Assembly (NCBI GenBank): GCA_963971425.1
Contig: OZ020514.1
Coordinates: 19,007,406-19,071,405 of the forward strand
Direction of reading: 5' to 3'
From: Bryoerythrophyllum caledonicum
Taxonomy: Eukaryota > Streptophyta > Bryopsida > Pottiales > Pottiaceae
DNA length: 64,000 nucleotides
Part shown: positions 1-13,001 of the stretch, piece by piece
Layout: each line of letters starts with the position of its first letter
Position numbering within the stretch: the stretch's first letter is position 1
The notes under the pieces: model-generated
Told to the model about the DNA's origin: nothing
Database searches by the model: none
The model's input: the letters and a program-made list of their open reading frames with translations, nothing else
Translations under genes and position numbers: made by a program

Positions 1-1319
1 GCCGAGAGTCCTTTCCTCCCAAGTTTTATTTTTTCGACCCTTAGACCTTTTTCAGCAACACTTATACTCACCACGACCCCTCAACATCGGAGGACCGATG
101 TAGTTTAGAAGGGGGATTATGTTAAGCGGAGAACCAAAATTAGAGGAACCAGATAGTAATTTTCTTTTTTGAACACCGGATGAGTTTTTAGCTCTCAAGT
201 GGATGAACCTGGACAGGCGGATGACATCCGTCCTGACCAATTTCATCTGCCAGTTTGATGAACCTAGACGGCAGGAGGACTTTCATCTAGTCCAGTTTTC
301 TTCCTCCGGATGAAACCAATTAGGATTTGGAGCACATTTTGGACGAGCTTTGGCAAGCTCTCTTTCTATCTTGCAACTTCGAGCTAGAGCATAGTCACTA
401 AAGTTTAAAGGATTTTTTAGAGTGTTAAAAGGTTACATTGGGATTGGAAGACTTCGCTATGTAAAAAATAGTGAGCTAGTTGTGAGCCAAATAAACCCGC
501 TTCTAGTGGGAAGCCTATCTTGAACACAAGACCCTACTCTAGGGATTCAGCCCCTTGTACAACCAACAATCACGACCATACATGCATACCTCATATTAGA
601 GTGCAGCGGTTCATGATGTGTTTAATGTAGAATTTTGTTTATCATAAGTGAACTAGGGTTGGATTCTGCCTTTGCCTTATGGCCAGACTTTGAACATCCA
701 TAATTTTTGCCTTATGGCTCCATTTTCAATGTTTTCTGGCTTGAAAGGGATCAGCACGTTCTTGTTAATTTGATTAGACCACTTAGGACCAAGTCTAGAC
801 CAAGACACGACCTCCACAGCAGCCAACGGCAGACAGACCCCCTTCAAAACTTTAGAACTTTGTTCGACCTGAATTCCTTGTTAATAACTTCAAATTCAGC
901 GTTTTTTCCTTCTATCCTTGCTAGTTTTTTGTGCTTTACACACAAGAGTCATCCAATCAATCAACCGACTCAAAAAGGCACTCACAAGCATTCGACCAAC
1001 AGTACAATTAATCACCACATATACTTTGATTCACGACCCATACAACACAAGCACACCTCACCACTCGGTTGCTCACGGACTATTGTCATGCAAAATCACC
1101 TTCACCGGTTTTTTAAAAAAATTATCTAAATTTAAAATATTTTTTAGGTTTAGAAAACCCTAATTCTGTCCTAATTTTTACAGCGCTTCCGCACAATTTC
1201 TTAAGACGGTAAATTTATTGTTCTCCCGCTAAGGCATGCAACAATTGCAACACAATCACACTATCAATTCATGAGATTAGCAAGTTAAGGAAGGAGAGCT
1301 CCCTGATCCAGAATTGCAA
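1..1319. other. Unassigned region before the minisatellite
   Basis: I see no convincing gene here. Short open frames exist (for example around 707-1129 on the plus strand), but they are rich in low-complexity Ser/His/Thr and show no motif or splice context. The first 300 bases repeat GGATGA and GGAC words without a clean period. This is probably old repeat-derived spacer. Confidence 0.4.
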
Positions 1320-4300
1320 TTCACCCTCTGCCCTTGGTGCTCGGCTCAGCAGGTGCTCTTATCTTCGCCTTTGTGATCTCTCAAACCAGCTGGTGCTCTT
1401 GTGTTCGTCTTCTCGTGATCTCTTGGCTCAGCTAGTATTCTTCTCTTCGTCTTCGTGATCTCCTCTTGCTCGCTGTGATGTTCTTCTCTTCGTCTTCGTG
1501 ATCTCTCGAATCAGCTCGTGCTCTTGTGTTCGTCTTCTCGTGATCGCTCGGCTCAGCTAGTGCTCTTCTCTTCTCCTTTGTGATCTCTCGAATCAGCTGG
1601 TGCTCTTGTGTTCGTCTTCTCGTGATCTCTTGGCTCAACTGGTGCTCTTCTCTTCATCTTCGTGATCTCTTGGCTTAGCAGGTGCTCTTGGGTTCGTCTT
1701 CTCGTGATCTCTTAGCTCCGCAGGTGCTCTTCTATTCGTCTTCGTGATCTCTTAGCTGAGCTAGTGCTCTTATGTTCGTCTTCTCCTGATCTCTCGGCTC
1801 AACAGGTGCTCTTCTCTTCGCCTTTGTGATCTCCTCTTGCTCGTTGTGATGTTCTTCTCTTCGTATTCGTGATCTCTTCTGACTCGCTGTGATGTTCTTC
1901 TCTTCGTCTTTGTGATCCTTTCTTCTTCGTGATCTCTTCTTCCTTGCACTGATGCCCTTCTCTTCCTCTTTGTCATCTTCTATTGCTCGCTCTGATGGCC
2001 TTCTGTTTGTCATCGTGAACTCATCTGGCTTGCTCTCATGCGTTTCTGTTCGTCATCGTGATTTCCTCTTGCTCGCTGTGATGCCCTTCTCTTTGTCTTC
2101 ATGATCTCCTCTTGCTCGCTGTGATGTTCTTCTGTTTGTCTTCGTGATCTCTTCTTGCTTGCAGTGATGCCCTTCTCTTCCTCTTTGAAATCTTCTCTTG
2201 CTCGCTCTGATGGCCTTCTGTTTGTCATCGTGATCTCTTCTTGCTTGCTCTGATGCCCTTCTCTTCGTCTTTGTGATCTTCTCTTGCTCGCTGTGATGTT
2301 CTTCTCTTCGTCTGCGTGATCTCCTCTTCCTTGCCGTGATGCCCTTGTCTTCGTCTTTGTGATCTCCTCATGCTCGTTGTGAAGCCCTTCTCTTGGTCTT
2401 TGTGATCTCGTCTTGCTAGCTGTGATGTTCTTTTCTTCGTCTTCGTGATCTCCTCTTGCTCGCTCTAAAGCCCTTATCTTCGTCTTTGTGATCTCCTCAT
2501 GCTCGTTGTGATGTTCTTCTCTTGGTCTTCGTGATCTCCTCTTGCTCGCTGTGATGTTCTTCCCTTCGTCTTCATGATCTCCTCTAGCTGACTGTGATGT
2601 TCTTCTCTTCGTCTTTGTGATCTCCTCTTGATCGCTGTGAAGTTCTTCTCTTCGTCTTCGTGATCTCCTCTTGATCGCTGTGATGTTCTTCTCTTTGTCT
2701 TCGTAATCTCCTCTTACTCGCTGTGATGCCCTTCTCTTCTTCTTTGTGATGTCCTCTTGCTTGCTGTGATGTTGTTCTCTTTCTCTTCGTTATCTCCTCT
2801 TGCTCCGCTCTGATGCCGTTCTCTTTGTCTTCGAGATCTTCTCTTGCTCGCTTTGATGTTCGTCTCTTTGTCTATGTAATCTTCTCTTGCTGGCCGTACT
2901 GCCCTTCTCTTCCTCTTCGTGATCTCTTCTTGCTTGTTGTGATGTTCTTCTCTTCGTCTTTGTGATCTCCTCTTGCTCGCTGTGATGCCCTTCTCTTCCT
3001 CTTCGTGATCTCCTCTTGCTTGTTGTGATGTTGTTTTCTTTCTCTTCTTGATCTCTTCATGCTCGCTATGATGTTCTTCTCTTTGTCTTTTTAATCTTCT
3101 CTTGCTCGCTCTGATGCCGTTCGCTTTGTCATTGAGATCTGCTCTTGCTTGCTATGATGTTCTTTTTTTCGTCTTCATGATCTCCTTTTGCTCGGTGTGA
3201 TGCTCTTCTCTTCGTCTTTGCGATCTGGTCTTGCTCAATGTGATGTTCTCCTCTTCAACTTCGTGATCTCTTCGGCTCATCAGGTGTTCTTCACTTTGTC
3301 TTTGTGATCTCCTCTTGTTCGTTATGATGTTCTTCTCTTCCTCTTTGTGATCTCGTCTTGCTTGCTGTGATGTTCTGCTCTTTGTCTTCATGATCTCTTC
3401 TTGTTCACTGTGATGTTCTTCTCTTTGTCTTTGTGATATCTCTTGGTCACCGTGATGCCCTTCTCTTTGTCTTCATGATCTCCTCTTGCTTGCTGTGACG
3501 TTATTCTCTTCATCTTTGTGATCTCCTCTGCTCGATGTGATGCTCTTCTCTTCGTCTTTTAGATCTACTCTTGCCCGCTCTGATGTTCTTCTCTTCTTCT
3601 TCGAGATCTCCTCTTGCTTGCTCTGATGTTCTTTATGTCGTCCTTGTGATCTCCTCTTGCTCGTGGTGATGTTTTTTTCTTCGTCTTCCTGATCTCCTCT
3701 TGCTTCCTCTCATGTTCTTCTCTTCGACCTTGTGATCTCTTCTTGCTCGCTATAATGCCCTTCTCATCTTTTTCCTAATCTCCCCTTGCTCGCTATCATG
3801 TTCTTCTCTTCATCTTCGTGATCTCCTCTTGCTCTCTTTGATGCCCTTCTCTTTGTCTTTGTGATCCCCTCTTGCTCTTTGTGATGCCGTTCGCTTCGTC
3901 TTTGTGCCCTCCTCTTGCCAAGTTCGATGCCCTTCTCTTTGTCCTCGTGATCTCCTCTTGCAGGCTGTGATGTGATTCTCTTCGTCTTCAAAATCATGTC
4001 TTGGTCATTGTGAAGTTCTTTTATTTGTCTTCCTCATCTACTCTTGCTTATTCTGATGATCTTCTGTTCGTCTTCGTTATCTCCTCTTGGTCGCTTTGAT
4101 GTTCTCGTCTCGTCTTCGGGATCTCCTCTTGCTTGCTGTGTTGCATTCTCTTGGTCTTTGTGATCTCTTCTTGCTCACTGTAATGATCTTCACTTCGTCT
4201 TTGTGATCTAGTCTTGCTCAATATGATACCTTTCTCTTCGTTTTCGTGATATCCTCTTGCTCGTTGTCACATTCTTCTCTTCGTCTTCGTGATCTCCTCT

Positions 4301-7190
4301 TGCTCCTTGTGATGCCCTACTCTTTGATTTCGTGATCTCCTCTTGCTTGTTGTGATGTTCTTCTGTTCGTCTTCGAGATCTCTTCTTGCTCGCTGTAATG
4401 TTCGTGTCTCGTCTTCAGGATCTCCTCTTTCTTGCTGTGATGCCTTATCTTGGTCTTCGTGGTCTCCTCTTGCTCGTTGTGATGATCTTCACTTCGTCTT
4501 CGTGATCTCTTCTTGCTCGCAGTGATGTTCTTCTCTTGTCTTCGAGATCTCCTCTTGCTTGCTGTGATGCCTTCTCTTGGTCTTTGTGATCTCCTCTTGC
4601 TCGCTGTGATGTTCTTCTCTGCGTCATCGTGAAACACCATATTCATTATACTAGGAGATTGGGAGCCTCCCAAAATATTATATGAAGCTTAAGTCGACCT
4701 AAACATGCAAATGTTTAGTGAATTTACACAATGAAATTTGTCCTATATGTACAATATGGGTACATATTCAGCTCGAGTCAAGCTGAATGTGCACAAACAA
4801 TTTCTATTGGGAAAACCATTCATACCTTTCAAAGTCCTGGAAATCTCCCAATATAATGAATATGGTGTTGTGATCTCCTCTTGCTCGCTGTGATGTTCTT
4901 CTCGTCTTTGTGATCTCCTCTTCCTCGCTGTGATGTTCTCTTTTTCGTCTTCGTGATCTACTTTTGCTCGCTGTGATGTTCATCTCTTCGTCTTCGTAAT
5001 CTTGTCTTGCTCGCTATTATGTTCTTCTCGTCGTCTTTGTGATCTTGTCTTGATCACTGTGACGTTCTTTTCTCTGTCTTTGTGATCTCATCTAGCTTGT
5101 TGTGATGTTCTTCTCTTGGTCTTTGTGATCCTCTTGCTCACTGTGATGTTCTCATGTTTGTCTTCGTGATCTCCTCTTCCGAGTGTGGTGTTCTACACTT
5201 CGTCTTTGTGATCTCTTCTCCCTCGGTGTAATGTTCTTGTCTTTGTCTTCAGGATCTCCTCTTGCTTGTTGTGATGCCTGCTCTTGGTCTTCATGATCTC
5301 CTCTTGCTCGCTATAATGATCTTCTCCTCGTCTTTGAAATCTCCTCTTGCTCACTGTGATGCCCTTCTCTTCGTCTTGGTGATCTCCTCTTGCTCGTTGT
5401 GATGCCTTTCTCTTCATCTTAGTGATCTCCTCTTGCTTGCTGTGATGTTCTTCTCTTTGTCTTCATGATCTCTTTCTGCTCGGTGTGATGCTCTTCTCTT
5501 CCTCTTTTTAATCTCTTCTTGCTCGCTCTGTTGTTCTTCTCATCCTCTTCTTGATCTCCTCTTGCTTGCTGTGATGTTCTTCTCTTTGTCTTTGTGATCC
5601 CGTCTAGCTCGTTGTGATGTTCTTCTCTTGGTCTTCGTGATCTCCTCTTGCTCACCATGATGATCTTCTCTTTGTCTTTGTGATCTCCTTTTCCGTGTGT
5701 GGTGTTTTACACTTCGTCTTTGTGATCTCTTCTCCCTCGGTGTGATGTTCTTCTCTTGGTCTTTGTGATCTCCTCGTGCTTGTTGTGATGTTTTTCTCTT
5801 CGTCTTCGTGATCTACTCTTGCTTGCTGTGATGTTTACCTCTTCATCTTCGTGATCTTCTCTTGCTCATTGTGCTGCCGTTCTCTTCGTCTTTGTGACCT
5901 CCTCTTGCTTGGAATGATGCCCTTCATTTCGTCTTCGTGATCTCCTCTTGTCGGCTGTGGTGTTCTTCTTTACGTCTTCGTGATCTCGTCTTCATCACAG
6001 TGAAGTTCTTCTCTTTGTCTTCTTGATCTCCTCTTGCTCGCTCTGATGTTCTTCTCTTCGTCTTCGAGATCTCCTCTTGCTTGTTGTGATGTTTTTGTCT
6101 TTGTCTTCGTGATCTCCTCTTGCTTGCTGTGAAGTTCTTCTTTACGACTTTGTGATCTCGTCTTGCTTGCTTTGATGTTCTTCTCATTGTCTTCGTGATC
6201 TCCTCTTGCTTGCTATGAAGTTCTTCTTTTCGACTTCGTGATCTCGTCTTGCTCGCTGTGATGTTCTTCTCTTGGTCTTTGTGATGTTCTTCTCTTGGTC
6301 TTTGTGATGTTCTTCTCTGCATCTTCGTGATCTCCTCTTGCTCATTGTGATGTTCTTCTTATCGTCTTCGTGATCTCCTCTTGCTTGCTGTGAAGTTCTT
6401 TTTTTCGACTTCGTGATCTTGTCTTGCTCGTTGTCATGTTCTTCTCTTGGTCTTTGTAATCTCCTCTTGCTCGTTGTAATGTTCTTCTCTGCATCTTCGT
6501 GGTCTCCTCTTGCTCTCTGTGATGTTCTTCTATGCGTTTTTGTGATCTCCTCTTGCTCATTGTGATGTTCTTCTTATCGTCTTCGTGATCTTGTCTTGCT
6601 CGTTGTGATGTTCTTCTCTTTGTCTTTGTTATCTCCTCTTGCTCGGTGTGATGTTCTTCTCTTCGTCTTCGTGATCTCCTCTTGCTCGTTGTGATGCCCT
6701 TCTCTTCGTTTTGGTGATTTCCTCTTGCTCGTTGTGATGCCCTTCTCTTTGTCTTTGTGATCTCCTCTTATTGGCTGTGATGTTCTTTTCTACTTCTTTT
6801 TGATCTCTTCTTGTTGGCTGTGATGTTCTTCTCTTACTCGCTGTGATGCCCTTTTCTTTGTCTTCGTGATCTCCTCTTGCTCGTTGTGATGTCCTTTTCT
6901 TCATCTTTGTTACCTCATCTTTCTTGTTGTGGTGTTCTTCTCTTCGTCTTCGTGATCTCCTCTTGCTTGCTGTGATGTTCTTCTCTTCGTCTTCGTGATC
7001 TCCTTGGCTCAAGTGGTGCTCTTTTCTTCGTCTTCGTGATCTCCTCTTGCTCGTTGTTATGCCCTTCTCTTTGTCTTCGTGATCTCTTCTTGCTTACCGT
7101 GATGCCCTTTTCTTTGTCTTCGTGATCTCCTCTTGCTTGCTGTGATGCCCTTTTCTCCGTCTTCGTGATCTCTTGGCTTAGCTGGTGCTT
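1320..7190. repeat. 43-bp minisatellite, about 5.9 kb
   Basis: The core unit, read from GATCTC through CTTGCTCGCTGTGATG to TCTTCGTCTTCGT, recurs every 43 bp; for example two units start at 6954 and 6997. Roughly 130 units are present with point variation. Units at both edges (about 1320-1820 and 7000-7190) are a different version containing GGCTCAGCTGGTGCTC, while the middle is more uniform, as expected if unequal exchange homogenises the core. The minus-strand unit has no stop codon in any frame, so many short Arg/Lys/Glu-rich open frames appear there. Because 43 is not a multiple of 3 they rotate through all frames; I read them as a by-product, not a protein. Confidence 0.93.
4633..4869. 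mobile_element. 237-bp MITE inserted in the minisatellite
   Basis: A 237-bp non-repeat block interrupts the 43-bp array. Its ends are inverted repeats: AACACCATATTCATTATA at 4633 and the reverse complement at the right end, with GGGAGATT also mirrored further in. It is flanked by GTGA at 4629-4632 and 4870-4873, and removing the element plus one GTGA restores a normal minisatellite unit. There is no coding capacity. A 4-bp target duplication fits Sola or piggyBac-like families better than hAT or CACTA, but the superfamily is not assigned. Confidence 0.85.
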
Positions 7191-7423
7191 TTGTGTTCAA
7201 CTCGTCTCTAATCTAATCGCCCTTTCTTACGCTCACCAAGGCTTGAGGCTCGCTCTCGATTAAGTCTACTCTCCGAATTCCTTCCTGGCGGGGGCTTGAG
7301 GATATCTTTTCTTATCTCGTACCTAATCTCTCCCTTGCTCCTTTAGTCTTCCCGCAGTCCCTTTGCAAATGAGCTCCCCTTGTTGGAGTAACCCCCCAGG
7401 CAACTTGGTCTATTATGCAGTAT

Positions 7424-7451
7424 TTAACTATTTTTGGACTTTGCAAAGTCC
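7424..7451. repeat. Left inverted end of A1 with terminal palindrome
   Basis: This is the terminal inverted repeat candidate. It overlaps a perfect 16-bp palindrome, GGACTTTGCAAAGTCC at 7436-7451. The same palindrome with the same flanks (ACTATTTTT before, AGAAATAAGGAAG after) lies at 40553-40568 at the start of A2. Confidence 0.7.
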
Positions 7452-7541
7452 AGAAATAAGGAAGAAGGATTTTAGTCTCATAAAATAGTTGCACCAAAGA
7501 ATTTGAAAGGGATACCCAGTTAATTTATTTCAATCATTCAG

Positions 7542-9037
7542 CCGGATATCTCCGGATGGTTTCAGTGATACAATACAAATCGAATATAGTGATAAAACAA
7601 GCGTGAAATTTCGTTCGTCGTGATCGACAAAATGATAACAACTTTCAAGCTAACACGTTTATAAAACATACCATGTAATATGGTGTACTAAACAATTCTG
7701 TGGTAATATCGTGTAGAAGATGAGTACAGTGCATTTCAGAGCTTGAAGCATTGACATGTAAGGAATGGCGTTCAGCCATCCGGAGATATCCGATCGAAAG
7801 CAAAGTACTAAAAAAATAATTGCTCGGGTGTTCAAAAACGACAATGCTACTCTGGAATGAAGTCTCTTTACAAAAGCGTCTGATATAAGACCAAATGTAG
7901 GAAAAAACAGTGACTGGTCTCAGCAAAATTCCTGGATCAAACAACAAATTCGATCCTTGCATTAACTCTCTGAAGAGCTCTAAAGATCCTTCCAGTGAGC
8001 CGATGCGTACATGTCCGAGTCAACATGAGACCCTGTGTCACAACCAGTTTGAAATGGGCTGCAGCTGCCCTCCGAAGAAGATTCCTCCTCGTCTTCATAC
8101 CACGGGTCGTCCTCCTCTTCTTCTTCAACCGAAGCACCTCCATTAAGGGTTTCCGAAAGCCATCTCCTCTCTCTCCACCGTGGCTATGGACTAACAAGAC
8201 TTACGGCTGAAAGACAAAACATATAGATTGTTGGAGTCCTGAACCCTCTCTTATACTATCCTCCCCACCCACCCACTAATTACCCTTCTCGAGCGTAGGT
8301 ACATTGATTTAAGTTGCCATAACACCGAGACTGATGGACTTAATGGTAGATGCCAAATTCATGAATGAACAACATGGTAGGCCACGCGTCAAGCGACCTG
8401 TCGTAATGAGATGTGAGAAATACAATCTCCGCCACCAACCATCAGCATCACTTCAATCATAAGAAGGAACTGGGATGACTGATACGAACTGTGAAATTGA
8501 CCGCTCATTTTCATTTTAGCAGTGGCATGTCATAAATCAAAGAAGGAACCAACCAGGAGAATGCCCAAAATGTCTCTGTAATTTAGAAACAAGTTCCATT
8601 GTCAGAGAAATTGCAGTATCGTAGTCAGTGAAGATCTCCGGATAAAATACAATACTATTCAGAACACCTAGGTAAGCTCAAAATTGGGAAATGTGGACCC
8701 CATTGTTAAGAATGGTGGATGTGAATCTCGTATCCGGAGATCTCCGGCTAGATCTCACCGACTTGAACATGGCAATACATGAACATCCGTCCGACCACGA
8801 AATTTGTCTTCCATACCCGGAGATCTCCGGTAAGCTTTCTAAGAGACATGCGGGTCTAATAATATTCCGATGGCATAAACCAGTCAATAATGATTGTGTC
8901 ACTACTCAATGTATCCTAATTACAGTGAATGGAAGAGCACAAATCCGGTTCTCTTCACGAAAACTGGGGAGAGCTGAACGGAGGGATGTCGAACTGGGGA
9001 CCATATAATAATCATCTTCACAGCCGGAGATCTCTGG
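7542..9037. repeat. Family-A palindromes, left cluster of A1
   Basis: Five copies of CCGGAGATCTCCGG or near versions lie at 7542-7555 (CCGGATATCTCCGG), 7780-7793 (one end changed), 8734-8747 (perfect), 8817-8830 (perfect) and 9024-9037 (one mismatch). They lie on the 3' side of the minus-strand transposase, so A1 has palindromes on both flanks of the transposase gene. Confidence 0.9.
7980..8163 (-). pseudogene. Small acidic protein, internally deleted copy
   Basis: The frame reads an acidic run, EEEEDDPWYEDEEESSSEG, and then ends SDMYASAHWKDL before TAG at 7980-7982. It is homologous to the intact 115-codon acidic ORF at 42010-42357 in A2. Here about 165 bases between the start region (ATG at 8163) and the acidic run are missing, so the start is out of frame with the rest. 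I recognise no known domain. Its repeated position beside the transposase suggests a second gene of the A element. Confidence 0.6.
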
Positions 9038-9129
9038 TGCTCCTCCATAAGGACGTAGAGACTCTACGAGATTTTTCAGAAACAGAATTTCACACAACAG
9101 AATTTTAAATATTGGGACTGATCACCATA

Positions 9130-12100
9130 TCAGGGATCAGCGGCATTCGCTTTCTCTAAGTTCACAAGGGCTGCTTCCTTCATTTTACGTGGAATGGATT
9201 TCGTAAGTTGGTTAACTTTGCTTGATCAAGTCGCAAACAACACAGAACTCACATGACACCATACATGCTTCTCTTGGTCTGGAACCCAAGTGGCTTCCCA
9301 ACAGTCCTGGTACTTCCGCTTCAGATTCTTCTGCTTGTTATCAGGCTCCCAATACTTAACGAGGAATTTTCCATGGTTGACATTACCCTCATCCTTCACG
9401 ACGTCCGAAACTGCTCTACCCTATCAGACAAGATAGATGTCTGGATCACTAGGTCTAACTAAAATCCAGGACGCGAGACGAATATCATGCCAAGGATTAA
9501 ATGTGGACTTTGGGGCTTCATTGGCAGGTCCACAGTAAGGCTCGAGAACCTCATCTTCGGGAGTGACATCCAATGGTTGTGGAAGCGATCCTAGTGGATT
9601 TTCACCTCCCTCATGAGGGCCTCTCCAATCATGGGCAGGCCAGAATCCCTCTTTGAGCTCGGAGGGCGTCTATGGAAGTGGCTTGTCAAACTCGTCGATG
9701 ACGTCCTTCCAGTACTGCAGGTATGGGCGGATGGAGTCTGCGTACCCTGCGCACTTTGACATTCCGGACGCCCAATAGTCCATGTACTTTCGAAGCCCCA
9801 TCTTTATGAAGTTTTTGTTCTCCGTCGCTTTTCTGGAATTGTCTCTGGAAACATCTTGGTTTCCGACCGGGTTCTGCTCCTCATTACCCCATATGGGCTT
9901 CAAAGGAACGGGCTTCGGAGAGCCTGTTGGAAGCATGGGACGTCCGCTGTCATCTACCTTCCAGAGTTTTATCGGCTCTCTGTTCATAGGTAACCACTCT
10001 GCGTCAACGGCAGATTTCTTGAACTTCATGACCGAAACACCATCATTGTCAACGTAGAACTTGAAAAGATGCATATCACTTAGTCCCACCAGAGGTGCCG
10101 CCCCACTGCATAAGTAGCCATCGACGTAAGATTTAAAGTCGGCCACCTCTTGGATAACTTCCGGCATGAAGGCTAGTTTCTGTGACTTCATGAATGCCTT
10201 CATCACATCCGATAGAATATATGTACTGCTTTTCTTGAGTTCTTCCGATAAATGACTAAAGTAAGCATCAATATCTTCATGCGTATGTCCGACCACCAGG
10301 AAGCCAACATGTATCTCCTTGAAAACACATCGAGCTGTTAGCAGTGATAAGAATGCCATCAAGTATTGGTTCTTGTTGTCCTTTGTTGAGTTGTGGAGCT
10401 GCAGAAACAATTCTGGTGGCAACGGTTTCGGTCTCTTAAAAGCACTTGGCTCCACGGGCTCTAAAGCGTCGACACACCTGCTCTTTCCCCTCATGAGCGT
10501 CGCAAACATCGAGTTTGAAGGTGGGTGCTCGAAGAGCGCGCGCGTCTCATGTAATGGTGCTCCCTCAAGCCGCCTAGAAAGTTTTGCTAGAGAGGATATG
10601 GTGGCGTTCGAATCTCCAGGCCATAAAGCAGGAGCATAGTGAGCATACGCTCCGTCGACATGACCGTGTGCCACCATTCCGATGACATTCATGGGAAGCT
10701 GTCCGAGACCAAGTGTTGCCTTAGTAGTCCTCCACATGCGTGGAAGGGCCGTCTTCGCAGTGTCCATCTTGTCGTGAATGACACAAAGAAAGGTCAGCGG
10801 CTTCGCCTTCGACTCCTCTCTCCATGTCGCGTAAAGCTTCCGGCATGATTGTTGGTGATTCAAGTGAGCTTGCCTGTTGGTATAGAATAGCTCATATGTG
10901 GGCGTTCCCTCTGGAGTTGTCAGTAAGAACTGATTGAACTCATCGCAAGTATTGCATTTTGCGAAGGTGTTTCCAGATGGTTTAATAGCAACATTCCCAA
11001 AGAATTCCTTCCTTACCCTCCTAACTGTGGACTGACTTACAGGAGGGAGACCGTAGGAGTCGTTAATCTGCAAAATAAAAAATTAACCTAGTGAGAGGAG
11101 AAATTCAGAAGTACAATCCAACAGACGGTGCGAAGTATAGAGTTAATCAATTGAAGGTCAATGCATGTCAACGATGACCCAGCCGGAGATCTCCGGTTCA
11201 GATACTTCGACTTTGGTCGACGGAGGAAGGAGAGTACAAATCCATTGCAATATGCGGGGACTGATAACGTACATCATTGACGCAGGCTCGAATTTGCTTC
11301 CAGTTGTTTCCCGCAGGAAGATACTTGAGAGTGTCAATTCGACCATTTCCGACACTCCGCATTTGGTGAGGCATTTGATCCGCGTTGTCATTAATAATGG
11401 ACGTCATTGAGCCCATCGCCTGTATAGTCGCAAGCCGTGGGCGCTTGATGCCCTTGTTACCATGAGTTGCATTGATGACTCCTCTACTGAAATGACCGAT
11501 GTACGTGTGAAACGTGGACTTCCGAATTCCATGGATCGTGTACCATGCAACGGAGCAGACCTCCGTTCCCAAGAGCGTGACGTACTTTCTCTTCCGGTCC
11601 CCATTAACGGAGTGGAACTGCCCGCCTACCGAGATCGCATATTCCTTTCTGTCTTCAAAGGATTTGTCATAGACATTATGTCTAACAGAAAGAGTCTGGG
11701 ATTGTGGAAAATACTAGCAGCATCGTTTGGGACAGCACCTTTCCGAGCTGACTTTGCGAATTTCGTCGTCCGTAGTCCTCTTTGTGTACAAGGATTCCTT
11801 CTCGTTAAGGTCTTGCTGTCGGGAAATGAAGCGGTAAGGCTCCTTCGCACGACCCCCCAAATGAGCACCAGAATCAGGTTGTAAAGGTAGGGATGCGAAA
11901 TGATCAATTGTGCTTTTCAAAGACCGACCGAAAGGAAAACAACATTCAAGAATGGGCCAAGATTCATGACTCATAATTCTCTCCATGTCTCCCACAAAAA
12001 CATCAAGGACAATTACACCAATATTATCTTCTCCCAAACATCCACTTCGGAAATGATCCGTTGGGAAAGCGGCCATGATTCTCCCAGATCAGTGCACCAA

Positions 12101-12601
12101 CTCATCTCCGTCCAACCGCTGCATTTCAAGTCCAACCCATCGCTCTCGTGATACGAATGGAGACTCGTCGGACCGGAGATCTCCAGTTGGAATCATGACA
12201 TCCGCCCTTCTCCATAAAACGGTCCGCCGGAGTGTGTGAACAAGTGAATCGTATCCGCGTTGCAAAGGAATGAGTGGTAATTCTTCGGCCGCGGAGCATA
12301 TGGCCGTTGGTCTAAGTAATACAAACTCACTGGATTCGACAAGTATGTCAACTCCAAGCCATTGATCCATGGGGTGAACCTCAACAATGGACGCTTCTCC
12401 AATTTCGCCTGAACCTGGCCTCATAAGGTTCACGGACATTCCTGACCACAGAACCTCCGATCTTCCAGTAGACTCTTGGGATGGATCATCTACATCCGTG
12501 TAATTCACATGTACAAAATCGGGGCACTGAGCTGCGACCATGGCAAGGTCTTCCGAGTCACTCTCCCACCAATCTGAGTCAGACATAATCCCGTGCTGCA
12601 T
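9130..12601 (-). pseudogene. DUF7869-type transposase, copy A1 (decayed)
   Basis: This minus-strand gene has two main exons. The 5' exon (12601 to 11273) holds an acidic N-terminus and a helix-turn-helix-like segment (TEVCSVAWYTIHGIRKST). The 3' exon (from 11067 down) is open for about 466 codons. It carries a Cys pair (KCNTCDEF), an RNase H-like core with VIHDKMDTAK near residue 99, LHNSTKDNKNQ near 227 and VGHTHEDIDAYF near 261, as in the DUF7869 family. Against A2, TAG at 11714-11716 and TAG at 9670-9672 replace Gln, and later TGAs replace Trp (near 9460 and again near the C-terminus); a TGA near 12088 replaces Tyr. Past these the frame continues to a TGA at 9130-9132. Transposition of the parent element is the inferred role. 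This copy is probably dead. Confidence 0.85.
11068..11272 (-). other. Intron of A1 transposase containing a palindrome
   Basis: The minus-strand donor GTACGT lies at 11272-11267 after codons for CVND. The acceptor TTTTGCAG ends at 11068 before INDSYGLPP. The splice is phase 0 and restores a protein that aligns with the uninterrupted B copy (NEVNSRFGLKP). A perfect family-A palindrome sits inside at 11183-11196. In A2 the same intron keeps a palindrome (46978-46991), but its acceptor has changed from GCAG to GCAT. Confidence 0.75.
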
Positions 12602-13001
12602 CGGTGAATGATCGGTTGGTGGCTGATGTCCTCAATGAGAAATTGTGTGCATGTAGAGTCAAACTGGATGACCAACTTCAATATCATCGGCTGGGCTTGC
12701 CGGAGATCTCCGACAGAGTGGAGAATGATCAACAACGACAACTTCTTGTTTCAGTAAGGGAGAGAATGGTGGAGCTAAATGTTCCATTCGTATCTAACCG
12801 GAGATCTCCGGTTAATCAGAACTAGGCTGGCCATGAGACTTTCTATGAACATTTTACACAGAACAGAAGTAGCCGGAGATCTCCAGGAATCCTGCTTATG
12901 AAGATTCTGACATCCACTGGAATCAATGGGTGAAACCGTGGTTCCCGGGCGAGATTGGCAGAATCCAGAATAGCATGGTATGGACAGCCGGAGATCTCCG
13001 G
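12173..13001. repeat. Family-A palindrome array 5' of A1 transposase
   Basis: Copies lie at 12173-12186 (inside the open frame, read as GDLR), 12700-12713, 12798-12811 (perfect), 12873-12886 and 12988-13001 (perfect). The last four are 73-115 bp apart and lie just upstream of the transposase start near 12601. That placement suggests a promoter or subterminal binding array. Confidence 0.88.

Noticed and set aside
707..1163. Overlapping plus-strand open frames in two registers
   Set aside because: No domain, codon pattern or splice support. Two overlapping frames of similar quality suggest chance.
1320..7190. A giant repetitive charged protein on the minus strand
   Set aside because: All three minus frames of the 43-bp unit are stop-free by composition, frames end at random mutations, and there is no start, splice or promoter context.
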